A stretch of DNA of 64,000 nt from Caballeronia sp. Lep1P3 (GCF_022879595.1 NZ_CP084266.1:1240001-1304000), one strand, 5' to 3'; counted from the stretch's first letter, positions 8,321 to 17,472 are shown. Made by a program: numbers and translations. Notes: generated by a model not told the origin, from the sequence alone.

Positions 8321-9961
8321 ATGCCTCAAATGCCGAGTATCGACAGCGTCGAAATTGCGTTAAGAGCGACGCTGCGCCAGCATCCAGATTCCGCTGCCGC
8401 TCATAACAATCTGGGCGTCTTCTTAAGGCAGTCCGGCAGGTTTGAGGAAGCAGAATCGCTATTGCGAAATGCGGTACGCCTCGCGCCCGGTTCCGCAGAT
8501 GTGCTCTTCAATCTTGCACTCGTGCTGATCGACCTAAGGCGCAATGCCGCAGCGATATCGTGCATCCAGAGCTTTTTGACTTTCCGGCCGGAACATGCGG
8601 ATGCTTATCACCTCCTCGGCATGTTACACAAAGCAGAAGGACACTGGCTCGAGAGCGAAAAGGCTTTAGAGAACGCTACGCGCTATCAGCCCGATTCGGC
8701 GCTAAAGTGCTATGCGCTTGGCGACGTTTTGCGGCTTCAAGGGCGTCTGCGCGAAGCAGAGGTGGTGCTCCGCAAGGCTATTTCATTAGATTCGAAGCTG
8801 TACCGATCCCACCAGGCGCTCGGGCTCGTACTGGCGGCTTCCAATCGAATGGACGAGGCTGAGGCGCTTGTGCGCAGAGCACTGGAATATAAGCCGGGGA
8901 ACCCGCCAGCGCAGTTGTTGCTCGCACTGATCTTGCTGAAACAGGGGCGTTATCAGGAAGGTTGGCGATTTTATGAGTCGCGCTATATCGAATCAAACGA
9001 ATGGGACATTGAAAACTTCGAGTTTCCTTACGCGGCGCCACGCAATATTCCCATACCCAAATGGAACGGCGAATCACTCGCGAACAAGTCACTGGTTATT
9101 GCACCCGAGCAGGGACTGGGCGACGCTATCCAGTTCGTGCGCTTTATGCCGCGTCTGAAGTCGTTGGGAGTATCGCGGCTCGCGGTCGTATGCGACAGTG
9201 CGCTCGTCCGGCTTTTTCAGACGGTCGACGGTATTGACGAGGTCATCGACGCGAGGGAACCGTCCAGGGCGATCGGATACGACGTCTGGTGTTACATGAT
9301 GAGCGTTCCCTATCACCTCGGCATCACGCTTGCGAATATTCCGTCAGCGGTTCCGTACTTACGCTTGCCGGCATCGCTAACCGAGCAATGGAACGCCACG
9401 TTAAGCCGGCAGACTCTCGACGGGCGAATGAAGGTCGGGATTGTTTGGGCGGGCGCCGAGAATCTCGGAAATGTGAGGCCAGGTCGGGTGCCGACGGGCG
9501 GCAACCATCAGAGGTCGATGCGTCTGCATGATTTGATCGACGTGTTGAAGGTTTCAGGCGTCGTTTTCGTCAGCCTGCAAATGGGGGCGCCGCGCCAGCA
9601 ACTGCAAGACATCCCGCCCGAACTTCGTCCGATGGATATGATGGACAGTGTCAGAGACTTCGCCGACACCGCTGCAATCGTCCAGAAACTGAACATGGTC
9701 ATTACCGTAGATACATCTGTGGCGCACGTTGCAGGAGCGCTCGGCAAGCCAGTCTGGATACTCTCGCGGTTCGACAGTGACTGGCGCTGGCTGATGAATC
9801 GCGAGGATTCACCGTGGTATCCGTCGGCGCGCGTTTTCAGGCAGACCCGCCCCGACGACTGGAGCGATGTCGTTCAGCGCACAGTGCGCGCGCTCAGTGA
9901 CGTTGCTTCTGACGCTCGTTGTTTGCGCGAGGGTGCAATGAGCGGCCTCAATGAGCAATAG
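8321..9961 (+). CDS. TPR protein with C-terminal glycosyltransferase (GT9/GT-B)-like domain
   Basis: A 546-residue protein. Residues 15-220 are six to seven TPR units (AAAHNNLGVFLRQSGRFEEA and following). Residues 230-530 resemble the GT-B/heptosyltransferase-like domain of the widespread TPR-containing glycosyltransferase family: EQGLGDAIQFVRF near 265, KVGIVWAG near 370 and VDTSVAHVAGALGKPVW near 463-480, the last being the usual nucleotide-sugar region. It has no signal peptide. Such proteins often modify flagellin or surface polymers, but no partner is present here. The start is fixed by a TAA six bases upstream in frame. Third codon positions are less GC-biased than in neighbours, which supports transfer together with the adjacent IS. 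Confidence 0.75.
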   Translation: MPQMPSIDSVEIALRATLRQHPDSAAAHNNLGVFLRQSGRFEEAESLLRNAVRLAPGSADVLFNLALVLIDLRRNAAAISCIQSFLTFRPEHADAYHLLGMLHKAEGHWLESEKALENATRYQPDSALKCYALGDVLRLQGRLREAEVVLRKAISLDSKLYRSHQALGLVLAASNRMDEAEALVRRALEYKPGNPPAQLLLALILLKQGRYQEGWRFYESRYIESNEWDIENFEFPYAAPRNIPIPKWNGESLANKSLVIAPEQGLGDAIQFVRFMPRLKSLGVSRLAVVCDSALVRLFQTVDGIDEVIDAREPSRAIGYDVWCYMMSVPYHLGITLANIPSAVPYLRLPASLTEQWNATLSRQTLDGRMKVGIVWAGAENLGNVRPGRVPTGGNHQRSMRLHDLIDVLKVSGVVFVSLQMGAPRQQLQDIPPELRPMDMMDSVRDFADTAAIVQKLNMVITVDTSVAHVAGALGKPVWILSRFDSDWRWLMNREDSPWYPSARVFRQTRPDDWSDVVQRTVRALSDVASDARCLREGAMSGLNEQ

Positions 9962-10086
9962 GTTCGATACGCCTGCGGGCGTGTGCGTCGGAGCGCGTCC
10001 GGGCAACTGCGGCGCTGCGTTAATTCGTCGATATCAAGCAAGCTATGCCGACCTTCGCACGGCAATTCCATAGCAAAACCCAACAC

Positions 10087-10383
10087 TCAATGTTGCTCGA
10101 AGCGTTCATACCGCTTCTCAACATGCCGCTCTTCACTAAAAAAATCCGTCACACGCGCGTGCGGCGGCCCACGCCGGAGCCACTCGAGCATGAGATCGAC
10201 CTGATTCGCCGCGCCTTGTATGACGGCTTCGACCGAGCCGTCGTCGAGGTTCGCGACCCAGCCGCGCACGCCTAGCGCATGCGCGCGCCTCACCGTGTGA
10301 TGGCGAAAGCCCACGCCCTGCACCACGCCTTTCACACGCACATAGTAGGTTTCGATTCTCTTATCCAGATCCGGGCCGGACAT
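10087..10383 (-). CDS. acyP: Acylphosphatase
   Basis: A 98-residue cytosolic enzyme hydrolysing carboxyl-phosphate bonds of acylphosphates. The family signature is complete: VKGVVQGVGFRHHT, with the phosphate-binding GVGFR arginine, and GWVANLDDGSVEAVIQG, with the catalytic asparagine. ATG 10383 is chosen because GAGAGGA precedes it; the longer frame to 10470 adds residues unlike the family. Length is normal. The 3' end has a diverged, broken copy at 6352-6442, on the far side of the IS and TPR genes. Confidence 0.93.
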   Translation of the reverse strand: MSGPDLDKRIETYYVRVKGVVQGVGFRHHTVRRAHALGVRGWVANLDDGSVEAVIQGAANQVDLMLEWLRRGPPHARVTDFFSEERHVEKRYERFEQH

Positions 10384-10466
10384 CGTGCATTTCCTCTCAG
10401 GGGGTTCATACGCCGCATTGTAGTCACGCAGGCGAATGCGCGTATGGCCCGTACTCGTGCTTAAGC

Positions 10467-11606
10467 TCAACTGAGACGGAACGGCTGCGCCATGTCCGCG
10501 CGATCGCCCGTATGCGGACGCGCCACGCGCGGCAGCGTCACTTCGAACGCAGTACCGGCCTCGGCGGACGAACGCACCTTCACTTCGCCGCCATGCATTT
10601 CCGCGATCTCGCGCGTGATGTAAAGCCCAAGTCCGAGCCCGCTCGATTCATGCTGACGCCGCCCCGATCGATACGGCGCGAAGATATTCGGCAGCACTTC
10701 GGCCGGAATCTCGCCGGCGTTCTGCACGACGATGCTCACATCCTTCGCATTGCCTTCGAGCCGGACCTGTATCGCGGAGCCTTCGAGTCCGTGTTGCAGC
10801 GCATTGCCGATCAGATTCGAAAACACTTGCGAAAGCAGATCGCCGTCGCCTTGCAGCAGCGTGTCGCCCTGACGCAGCACGAAAATGCGGCCCTTGCCGA
10901 CGCGCGCCTCGTATTCCTCGACGATGTTCTTCGCGAGCGTCGCCAGTTCCACCGCGCGCGGCTGCAACGTCACGCGCCCGCCGCGTAGACGCGCGAGGTT
11001 CAGCAACTGGTCGACCATGCGGACCATGCGCATGCCGCTCGACTTGATGCGCGTGCCGATGTTGGCCACGTTCTCGTCCTTCACGAAGCGCGCGAGATAT
11101 TCCGCCGACGCGATCACGGCGGAAAGCGGCGTGCGCAAGTCGTGACCGAGCACGGCCATCAGCATTTCGTTTGCGTCGAGCAGTTGCTGCACGGTCGCGA
11201 GTTGCGCGGCAAGCTGCTGCTTTTGCCGTTCCATCTGAATGAAGACATCCACCTTCGAATTCAGGATGCGCGAGTCGAACGGCTTGTACAGGAAGTCGAC
11301 GGCGCCCGCTTCGTAACCGCGAAACGTGCGGTTCGTGTCCTGCGCGGTCGCGGTGAGAAAGATGATCGGCACGTGCGCGGTGCGCGGGCTGCCGCGCATG
11401 AGTTCGGCCAGCTCGAAGCCATCCATGCCGGGCATGTTGACGTCGAGGATCGCGAGCGCGACTTCGTGCTTGAGCAGAAGCTCGAGCGCGGCCGGACCCG
11501 ATTCCGCCTTGAGCACCGAGAGATCCGGCCGCGCGAGCGATGCTTCGAGCGCGGTAATGTTGTTGCGGATGTCGTCGACGATCAGCACATGAATGGGTTG
11601 CGTCAT
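10467..11606 (-). CDS. Response-regulator/histidine kinase hybrid (REC-HisKA-HATPase)
   Basis: A 379-residue soluble protein. It has an N-terminal receiver domain (5-120, phospho-acceptor D55 in LAILDVNMPG, switch lysine in FLYKPF) and a short coiled coil. HisKA follows with H155 in GHDLRTPLSA, then HATPase_c with the N-box SNLIGNALQHG and GLGLGLYITREIAEMHGG. It has no membrane segment. The start at 11606 has AAGGAG upstream. It is the last gene of a four-gene operon with a hybrid kinase, CheR and CheB, and lies 20 bases after cheB. The receiver probably accepts phosphate from the upstream hybrid kinase and gates its own kinase, an inference from domain order. Confidence 0.88.
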   Translation of the reverse strand: MTQPIHVLIVDDIRNNITALEASLARPDLSVLKAESGPAALELLLKHEVALAILDVNMPGMDGFELAELMRGSPRTAHVPIIFLTATAQDTNRTFRGYEAGAVDFLYKPFDSRILNSKVDVFIQMERQKQQLAAQLATVQQLLDANEMLMAVLGHDLRTPLSAVIASAEYLARFVKDENVANIGTRIKSSGMRMVRMVDQLLNLARLRGGRVTLQPRAVELATLAKNIVEEYEARVGKGRIFVLRQGDTLLQGDGDLLSQVFSNLIGNALQHGLEGSAIQVRLEGNAKDVSIVVQNAGEIPAEVLPNIFAPYRSGRRQHESSGLGLGLYITREIAEMHGGEVKVRSSAEAGTAFEVTLPRVARPHTGDRADMAQPFRLS

Positions 11607-11626
11607 CTGGTGACTCCTTGCCTTCG

Positions 11627-12247
11627 TTATTGCCTGCCGGACGTCTTCCGGCCAATGCGCGTAGCGAGCCGCATCGCCATGTCGTCGACCGTGAGAATGT
11701 CCCGCACCGCGCCTTCCGCGATGGCCGCAACCGGCATCGCGGGCGCGGGCGCCGTCTTCGGGTCCTGCGCCCAGCACATGCCGCCTGCGTCGAAGATCGC
11801 GCGTGCGCCGCGCGCGCCGTCGTCGTTCGCGCCCGACAGCACGATGCCGAGCAGCCGCTCGCCATACGCATGCGCCGCCGTTTCGAACAGCACGTCCACC
11901 GAAGGACGCGAGAAGCGCACCGGCGGATCCACCGACAGCGCGATCCCGGGCGGCTCGCCGCCTTCCGCCTCGACCATCATGTGATAGCCGGGCGGCGCGA
12001 AATACACGGTGCCGGGCGCGATCTCGTCCTTGTCGAACGGTTCCTGAACGCGCATTTTGCAGCGCTCGGCGAAGAGTCCCGGCAACAGGCTCGGCTGCCC
12101 CTGCCGCACATGCACGACGACGAGCACCGGCAATGCGAACTCGCGCGGCAATGCGGGCAGCAGCAGATTGAGGGCTTCGACGCCGCCCGCCGACGCGCCG
12201 ATCACAATGGCGTCGAACGCATCCGGGGCGCGTTGCGCGGTACTCAT
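11627..12247 (-). CDS. Stand-alone CheB-type methylesterase domain protein
   Basis: A 206-residue catalytic CheB domain without the receiver domain of chemotaxis CheB. The catalytic residues can be placed: serine in IVIGASAGGVEA, histidine in VVVHVRQGQP, and aspartate in VLSGANDDGARG. In chemotaxis this enzyme demethylates or deamidates receptor glutamates. Here no chemoreceptor, CheA or CheW is present, so the target is unknown. It begins two bases after the cheR stop, with AGAAGGT as ribosome site. In Pseudomonas and Burkholderia, CheB-CheR-hybrid kinase clusters of this layout are tied to stress or biofilm signalling rather than motility. Confidence 0.85.
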   Translation of the reverse strand: MSTAQRAPDAFDAIVIGASAGGVEALNLLLPALPREFALPVLVVVHVRQGQPSLLPGLFAERCKMRVQEPFDKDEIAPGTVYFAPPGYHMMVEAEGGEPPGIALSVDPPVRFSRPSVDVLFETAAHAYGERLLGIVLSGANDDGARGARAIFDAGGMCWAQDPKTAPAPAMPVAAIAEGAVRDILTVDDMAMRLATRIGRKTSGRQ

Positions 12248-12249
12248 TG

Positions 12250-13086
12250 CTATACCTTCTGATAAAGCCGTTCGCGCGTATTGAAGTCCGCGAAACGGTC
12301 CGCGTGTTTCGAAAAGCGCAGGCTTTCCTTGCTGCCGAGTCCGAGAAAGCCGCGCCGCACGAGCGAATCGCTGAAGAGACCGAGCGCGCGATCCTGCAAC
12401 GCGCGATCGAAATAGATCAGCACATTGCGGCACGAAACGAGATGCGCTTCGAGAAACACGCTGTCGGTGGCGAGACTATGGTCCGCGAACACGACGCGCG
12501 ACTTCAGTTCGTTGGAGAACTTCGCCGCGCCATACGCCGCATGATAGTAGTCCGACAGCGAACGCTTGCCGCCGGCCGCGAGATAGTTCTGGCTGAAGCT
12601 CGCCATGCGCTCGAGCGGATAGATGCCGCTTTCGGCCTGTCTCAATGCTTCGGCGTTGATGTCGGTTGCATAGAACACCGTGCGCTCGGAAAGGCCCTCC
12701 TCCGCGAACAGCACCGCGAGCGACCACAGTTCCTCGCCGCTGCTGCATCCCGCGACCCACACTTTGATCGACGGATACGTCTGCAGGATCGGCACCACCT
12801 GTTCGCGGATCGCGCGGAAGTACGTCGGATCGCGGAACATCTCGCTCACCTGCACCGTGAGGTACTGGAAGAGACGCCCGAAGAGCGCCGGCTCGCGAAG
12901 AATGCGCTCCTGAAGCTGCGAAAGCGTCGTGCATTCGAGATCGTGCACCGCCTGCGCGAGCCTGCGCCGCAGCGAACTCACCGAGTAATGCCGGAAGTCG
13001 TGCTGATACTTGAGATAGATGGCTTCGAGAATCAGCTTCAGTTCAATGTCGAACGTCGCGTCGTGCTCGTGCTTGCTGTCGTTCAT
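12250..13086 (-). CDS. CheR-type protein-glutamate methyltransferase
   Basis: A 278-residue SAM-dependent methyltransferase. An N-terminal all-helical domain contains SEMFRDPTYF (TxFFRD in classic CheR). The SAM domain contains VAGCSSGEELWS (AGCSTGEEPYS in CheR), YATDIN and SCRNVLIYFD, all characteristic. ATG 13086 is chosen because the protein then begins just before the first helix and 16 bases after the kinase stop; upstream extensions are arginine-rich. It is followed by cheB with a two-base gap, so methylation and demethylation activities are co-produced. No chemoreceptor is nearby. Confidence 0.9.
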   Translation of the reverse strand: MNDSKHEHDATFDIELKLILEAIYLKYQHDFRHYSVSSLRRRLAQAVHDLECTTLSQLQERILREPALFGRLFQYLTVQVSEMFRDPTYFRAIREQVVPILQTYPSIKVWVAGCSSGEELWSLAVLFAEEGLSERTVFYATDINAEALRQAESGIYPLERMASFSQNYLAAGGKRSLSDYYHAAYGAAKFSNELKSRVVFADHSLATDSVFLEAHLVSCRNVLIYFDRALQDRALGLFSDSLVRRGFLGLGSKESLRFSKHADRFADFNTRERLYQKV

Positions 13087-13102
13087 CAGGTCCAGTGTGG
13101 GT

Positions 13103-16100
13103 TCAGCGCTGCCGCAGCCAGACGCGGCACAGCGACACGAGCTTATCGACGTCGATGGGCTTGGATATGTAGTCGTCCGCACCCGCCTCGAGACATTTTT
13201 CGCGATCGCTCTGCATCGCCTTCGCCGTAAGCGCGATGATCGGCAGTCGCGCATGCTCGGGCCGCTTGCGGATTTCGGTCATGGCCGTGAGGCCGTCCAT
13301 CTCGGGCATCATCACGTCCATCAGAACAAGGTCGATGTTGTCGTGACGCGCGAGCGCCTCGAGCGCCTCGCGGCCGTTTCGCGCAATTTCGAGCGTCGCG
13401 CCGAGCGGCTCGATCACGCGCGAGAGCGCGAAGATGTTGCGCACGTCGTCTTCCGCGAGAAGGATCGTGCGGCCTTCGAACACGTCGTCACGCTGACGCG
13501 CCGCGCGCAGCATGCGCTGCTGTTCGGGCGGCAACGCGCTTTCGACGCTGTGCAAAAAGAGCGTCACTTCGTCGAGCAGGCGTTCCGGCGACTTCGCTCC
13601 CTTGATGATGATGGATTTCGAGTAACGGCGCAGGCGCTGCTCTTCCTCCTGCGAAATCTGCCGCCCCGTATAGACGATGACGGGCGGCGACGCGAACTCG
13701 CTGCTCGTCGAGACTTTTTCGAGCAGTTCGTAGCCCGAGCCGTCCGGCAGCGCGAGATCCATCACGACGCAATCGAACGGCGCGCGCTTCATCTGATCGA
13801 GCGCCTGCGCAATCGATCCCGCCTCGACGATGCCGACCGTGTCGCTTGCGAGCAGCGCGTGGATGCTCTGGCGCAGCGCGGGATCGTCCTCGACCACGAG
13901 CACGCGCCGCATGCCCTGCGACGAACGCGCTTCGAGCTTGCGGATGGCCTGCGCCAGTTCGTCGCGCGCGCTCGGCTTGAGCGTGTAGCCGATTGCGCCG
14001 AGATGCAGCGCGACGTCCGCGTGATCGGTCGCGGAGACGATGTGGATCGGAATGTGGCGCGTGAGCGGATCGTGCTTGAGCCATTCGAGCACCGTAAGGC
14101 CGGACTGATCCGGCAGGCCGATGTCGAGCAGGATGCCGTTCGGCTGCATCGAGCGCGCAAGCTCGACGCCTTGCGTCGCGGTCGCCGCGTGCACGCAGTC
14201 GAAGTCGAGTTCGTGCGCGAGGTCGTAGAGAATGCCCGCGAAGCGCCGGTCGTCCTCGATCACGAGAATCACGCGATCCGGCCGCTGGCGATGCGCGCGG
14301 TCATCGGCGATGCCTTGCGGCTCGGGCATCGCGGCAAGCGGCTGCGCGGGCGGCGGAGGCGGCGCGGGCCTGCGCGCCGATGCCGATGCCGATGCCGATG
14401 CCGATGCCGGCGCGGCGGCCGGCGGCGGCTCGACGGCGGCCGGCTCCGGCTCGCTCATGTGGCCGATGGTGTCGAGCTTCGCGGTCACGGTGCCTTCGCG
14501 CGCGGCAATCGGCAGCGTCACCGAGAACACGCTGCCCTCGCCCACTTCGCTCGATACGTGCACCGAGCCGCCGAGCAGACGCGAGAACTCGCGCGAGATC
14601 GAAAGGCCGAGGCCGCTGCCGCCATATCGGCGGCTCGTCGTGCCGTCCGCCTGCTGGAACGCCTGGAAGATGAGGTCCTGCTTGTCGCGCGGAATGCCGA
14701 TGCCCGTATCGCGCACTTCGAAGCGCACCGCGTTGTCGCCCGCGCGCAGCACGGCGACCGTCACGCTGCCCCGCTCGGTGAACTTGAACGCGTTCGAAAG
14801 CAGATTGCGCAGCACTTGAAGGAGCCGCTGACTGTCCGTGACGAAATACTGCGGCACGCCCTCGCCCACTTCGGTGACGAATGACAGTCCCTTGTTCTCC
14901 GCGACCGGCGCGAACGACTGCCTGAGCGCCTGCAACAGCGACTCGACCGCGGCGGGCGCGAACTGCACGTCCATCTGACCGGCTTCGACCTTCGACAAGT
15001 CGAGGATGTCGTTGATGAGCGAAAGCAGGTCGCTGTTCGACGAATGAATCGTCGCGGCATAGCGCACCTGCTCGTCCGTGAGATTGCCCTGCTTGTTGTC
15101 CTGCAGCAGCTTCGCGAGGATCAGCGAGCTATTGAGCGGCGTGCGCAGTTCATGCGACATGTTCGCGAGGAACTCGGACTTGTACTGGCTCGCGCGCTCC
15201 ATTTCGAGCGCATTGGCGGTCAGTTCCTGCTGCGCCTGCAGCAGTTCGGTCTTCTGGCGCTCGAGATGCTGCGCGTGCTCCTCGAGCTGCACGTTGGTCT
15301 CTTCGAGTTCCGCCTGCTGCTGTTCGAGCCGCGCCTGCGAATCCTGCAGCGCGCGGCCGCGTTCTTCGAGTTCTTCGTTCGAGACGCGCAGTTCTTCCTG
15401 CTGCACCTGCAATTCTTCGCTCTGACGCTGGGTTTCTTCGAGCAGTTCGACGAGCCGCGTGCGATAGCGCGCCGAGCGCAGCGCCATGCCCATCGCCTCG
15501 GACGCCATTTCGAGCAGCACGCGGCCATCGTCGAAACGGCCTTCCTTGCCGACAAAGCCCAGTTCGATCACGCCCGTCACGTCGCCGTCGGCGAAAAGCG
15601 GCGCGACGACGACACGCGACGACGCCGCCGAGCCGAGCGCCGACCCCGCCTTGAGATAATGCGCGGACGCATCGCGCAGTTCGAGCACGCGCTTTTCCTC
15701 GACCGCCTGACCGGCCAGCCCCGCGCCGCGCGCGATCCGGCGCGGCGCGCCGTCCTCGTCCGGCAGCGCCCAGCCCGCGACACGTTCGAGCGCGTCGCCG
15801 TCGAGCGCATAGACGACGCCCACCTTCGCATTCACATACGGAATCAGCGAACGCAGGATGCTGACGCCGATCGAAGTGGGAGACTGCTCGCCGCGCAGTT
15901 GCAGTCCCATTTGCGCGATGCCTTCCTGCAGCCACGCCGTGCGTTGTACGGCCAGCCGCGATTTGATATATAGATGCGCCACCACGGACAGCACGATCAG
16001 CACGAAAATGCCCATCGCGCGATTGATCTGCAGGACTTCGTGGCTCGCGGACGCGTCGCCCGTGGCGAGCGCATAGCCGAGAATCATCAGCACCGACGAC

Positions 16101-16285
16101 GCGCCCGCCGTGACCATCGGCACCGCGGGACGATCCACCCACATGGAGAGCACGACGGGCAGCACGTAGAACACCCAGATCGCGACGCGCATCGGCGTGA
16201 GCAGATCGATGGCGAACACGACCGCAAGGGAGATCGCGATGGCGATGTAAATCCAGAGAGCGTGGTTGCGAGTGTCTTGAGGCAT
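13103..16285 (-). CDS. Membrane hybrid sensor histidine kinase with GAF and three receiver domains
   Basis: A 1060-residue kinase. An N-terminal membrane part has about four helices (residues 9-125). A GAF domain follows (about 150-270), then a long coiled coil (about 275-355, rich in EELQVQQEELRVSNEELEE-type heptads). HisKA has H378 in MSHELRTPLN, followed by HATPase_c (RRYGGSGLGLSI). Three receivers come next, starting near residues 670, 793 and 935. The third has MDVMMPEMDG; the second has the phospho-acceptor in VVMDLALPDGSG. A Pro/Ala/Ser linker near 626-640 is encoded by a hexanucleotide repeat. It heads an operon with CheR, CheB and a REC-kinase. The layout matches the superfamily of CheB/CheR-linked hybrid kinases. 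Confidence 0.9.
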   Translation of the reverse strand: MPQDTRNHALWIYIAIAISLAVVFAIDLLTPMRVAIWVFYVLPVVLSMWVDRPAVPMVTAGASSVLMILGYALATGDASASHEVLQINRAMGIFVLIVLSVVAHLYIKSRLAVQRTAWLQEGIAQMGLQLRGEQSPTSIGVSILRSLIPYVNAKVGVVYALDGDALERVAGWALPDEDGAPRRIARGAGLAGQAVEEKRVLELRDASAHYLKAGSALGSAASSRVVVAPLFADGDVTGVIELGFVGKEGRFDDGRVLLEMASEAMGMALRSARYRTRLVELLEETQRQSEELQVQQEELRVSNEELEERGRALQDSQARLEQQQAELEETNVQLEEHAQHLERQKTELLQAQQELTANALEMERASQYKSEFLANMSHELRTPLNSSLILAKLLQDNKQGNLTDEQVRYAATIHSSNSDLLSLINDILDLSKVEAGQMDVQFAPAAVESLLQALRQSFAPVAENKGLSFVTEVGEGVPQYFVTDSQRLLQVLRNLLSNAFKFTERGSVTVAVLRAGDNAVRFEVRDTGIGIPRDKQDLIFQAFQQADGTTSRRYGGSGLGLSISREFSRLLGGSVHVSSEVGEGSVFSVTLPIAAREGTVTAKLDTIGHMSEPEPAAVEPPPAAAPASASASASASARRPAPPPPPAQPLAAMPEPQGIADDRAHRQRPDRVILVIEDDRRFAGILYDLAHELDFDCVHAATATQGVELARSMQPNGILLDIGLPDQSGLTVLEWLKHDPLTRHIPIHIVSATDHADVALHLGAIGYTLKPSARDELAQAIRKLEARSSQGMRRVLVVEDDPALRQSIHALLASDTVGIVEAGSIAQALDQMKRAPFDCVVMDLALPDGSGYELLEKVSTSSEFASPPVIVYTGRQISQEEEQRLRRYSKSIIIKGAKSPERLLDEVTLFLHSVESALPPEQQRMLRAARQRDDVFEGRTILLAEDDVRNIFALSRVIEPLGATLEIARNGREALEALARHDNIDLVLMDVMMPEMDGLTAMTEIRKRPEHARLPIIALTAKAMQSDREKCLEAGADDYISKPIDVDKLVSLCRVWLRQR
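14376..14409 (+). repeat. GCCGAT hexanucleotide tandem repeat inside the hybrid kinase gene
   Basis: Five perfect GCCGAT units followed by GCCG. On the coding (minus) strand this gives an Ala-Ser repeat in the linker between the kinase core and the first receiver. Because the unit is six bases, changes in copy number would lengthen or shorten the linker without shifting the frame. Confidence 0.9.
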
Positions 16286-16454
16286 CGTCGAGGCGAGGAA
16301 TTCGGTTTGCGGGCCGCGCGCCCGCAGCAGGCACGGACCATAGCACGAGCCGCAAGCCCTTGTCACATCGGGCTTTGCGGGCGATTGCAGCGGCCGTTTG
16401 CGCGCGGAACTAGTTACGAACGGTCGCGCGGAAGCGGTTTTTCACGAGGTAATA

Positions 16455-17465
16455 ATGACTGACTTTTCCGGCTCCCGCGTGCTCGTCACCGGCGCCTCGG
16501 GTTTCGTCGGGTCCGCGGTTGCGCGGCTCGCCATCGAACGCGGTTTCGACGTGCGCGTGCTCGTGCGCGCGACGAGTCCGCGCAAGAACGTGGAGTCGCT
16601 CGATGCCGAAATCGTCGTCGGCGACATGCGCGACGAAGCGTCGATGCGCGCCGCGCTGAAGGGCGTGCGCTTTCTCTTTCACGTCGCCGCCGACTATCGC
16701 ATCTGGGCGCCCGATCCGGGCGAGATCGAACGCGCGAATCTGCAGGGCACGGAAGCGACCATGCGCGCGGCGCTCGCGGAAGGCGTCGAGCGCATCGTCT
16801 ATACGAGCAGCGTCGCGACGCTCAAGGTGAACAGTTCCGGCGCGATCGCCGACGAAACAAAGCCGTCCGACGCCGCGAGCACGATCGGCGCGTACAAGCG
16901 CAGCAAGGTGCTCGCCGAGCGCGCGGTGGAACGCATGGTCGCGAACGACGCGCTGCCGGCGGTGATCGTCAATCCGTCGACGCCGATCGGTCCGCGCGAC
17001 GTGCGCCCGACGCCGACCGGGCGCATCATCGTGGAGGCGGCGACAGGCAAGATTCCCGCTTTCGTCGATACGGGCCTGAACCTCGTCCACGTGGACGATG
17101 TCGCGAACGGCCACTTTCTCGCGCTGGAGCGCGGCGAAATCGGCGAGCGCTACATTCTGGGCGGCGAGAATCTGCCCTTGCAGCAGATGCTTGCGGACAT
17201 CGCCGGGCTCGTGGGCCGTAAACCGCCGACGATCACGCTGCCGCGCGGCCCGCTGTATCCGCTCGCGATCGGCGCGGAAATGTACGCCAAGGTGAGCGGC
17301 AAGGAACCGTTCGTCACCGTCGACGGCCTGCGCATGTCGAAGAACAAGATGTATTTCACGTCGGCGCGCGCGGAGCGCGAACTGGGTTATCGCGCGCGGC
17401 CGTACCGCGAAGGATTGCGCGATGCGCTCGACTGGTTCCGGGAGAACGGCTATCTCGCCCGCTGA
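16455..17465 (+). CDS. hpnA: Hopanoid-associated sugar epimerase/reductase HpnA
   Basis: A 336-residue extended short-chain dehydrogenase (NAD-dependent epimerase/dihydroflavonol-reductase type). The Rossmann motif VLVTGASGFVGSA covers residues 10-21. The catalytic pair is Y147-x3-K151 in GAYKRSKVLAERAV. ATG 16455 follows a GAGG ribosome site; the longer frame adds 19 unlikely residues. HpnA genes are named for their place in hopanoid loci and are thought to help make the polar head group, but the exact reaction is not established. It diverges from the signalling operon upstream and is followed by icd. Confidence 0.85.
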   Translation: MTDFSGSRVLVTGASGFVGSAVARLAIERGFDVRVLVRATSPRKNVESLDAEIVVGDMRDEASMRAALKGVRFLFHVAADYRIWAPDPGEIERANLQGTEATMRAALAEGVERIVYTSSVATLKVNSSGAIADETKPSDAASTIGAYKRSKVLAERAVERMVANDALPAVIVNPSTPIGPRDVRPTPTGRIIVEAATGKIPAFVDTGLNLVHVDDVANGHFLALERGEIGERYILGGENLPLQQMLADIAGLVGRKPPTITLPRGPLYPLAIGAEMYAKVSGKEPFVTVDGLRMSKNKMYFTSARAERELGYRARPYREGLRDALDWFRENGYLAR

Positions 17466-17472
17466 CACCTAA

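Noticed and set aside
14376..14409. CRISPR or other repeat array
   Set aside because: It is a simple hexamer repeat inside a coding linker; there are no spacers.
13019..14884. Plus-strand 621-codon frame over the hybrid kinase gene
   Set aside because: Antisense shadow with high Arg/His content; the minus-strand frame has complete kinase and receiver motifs.
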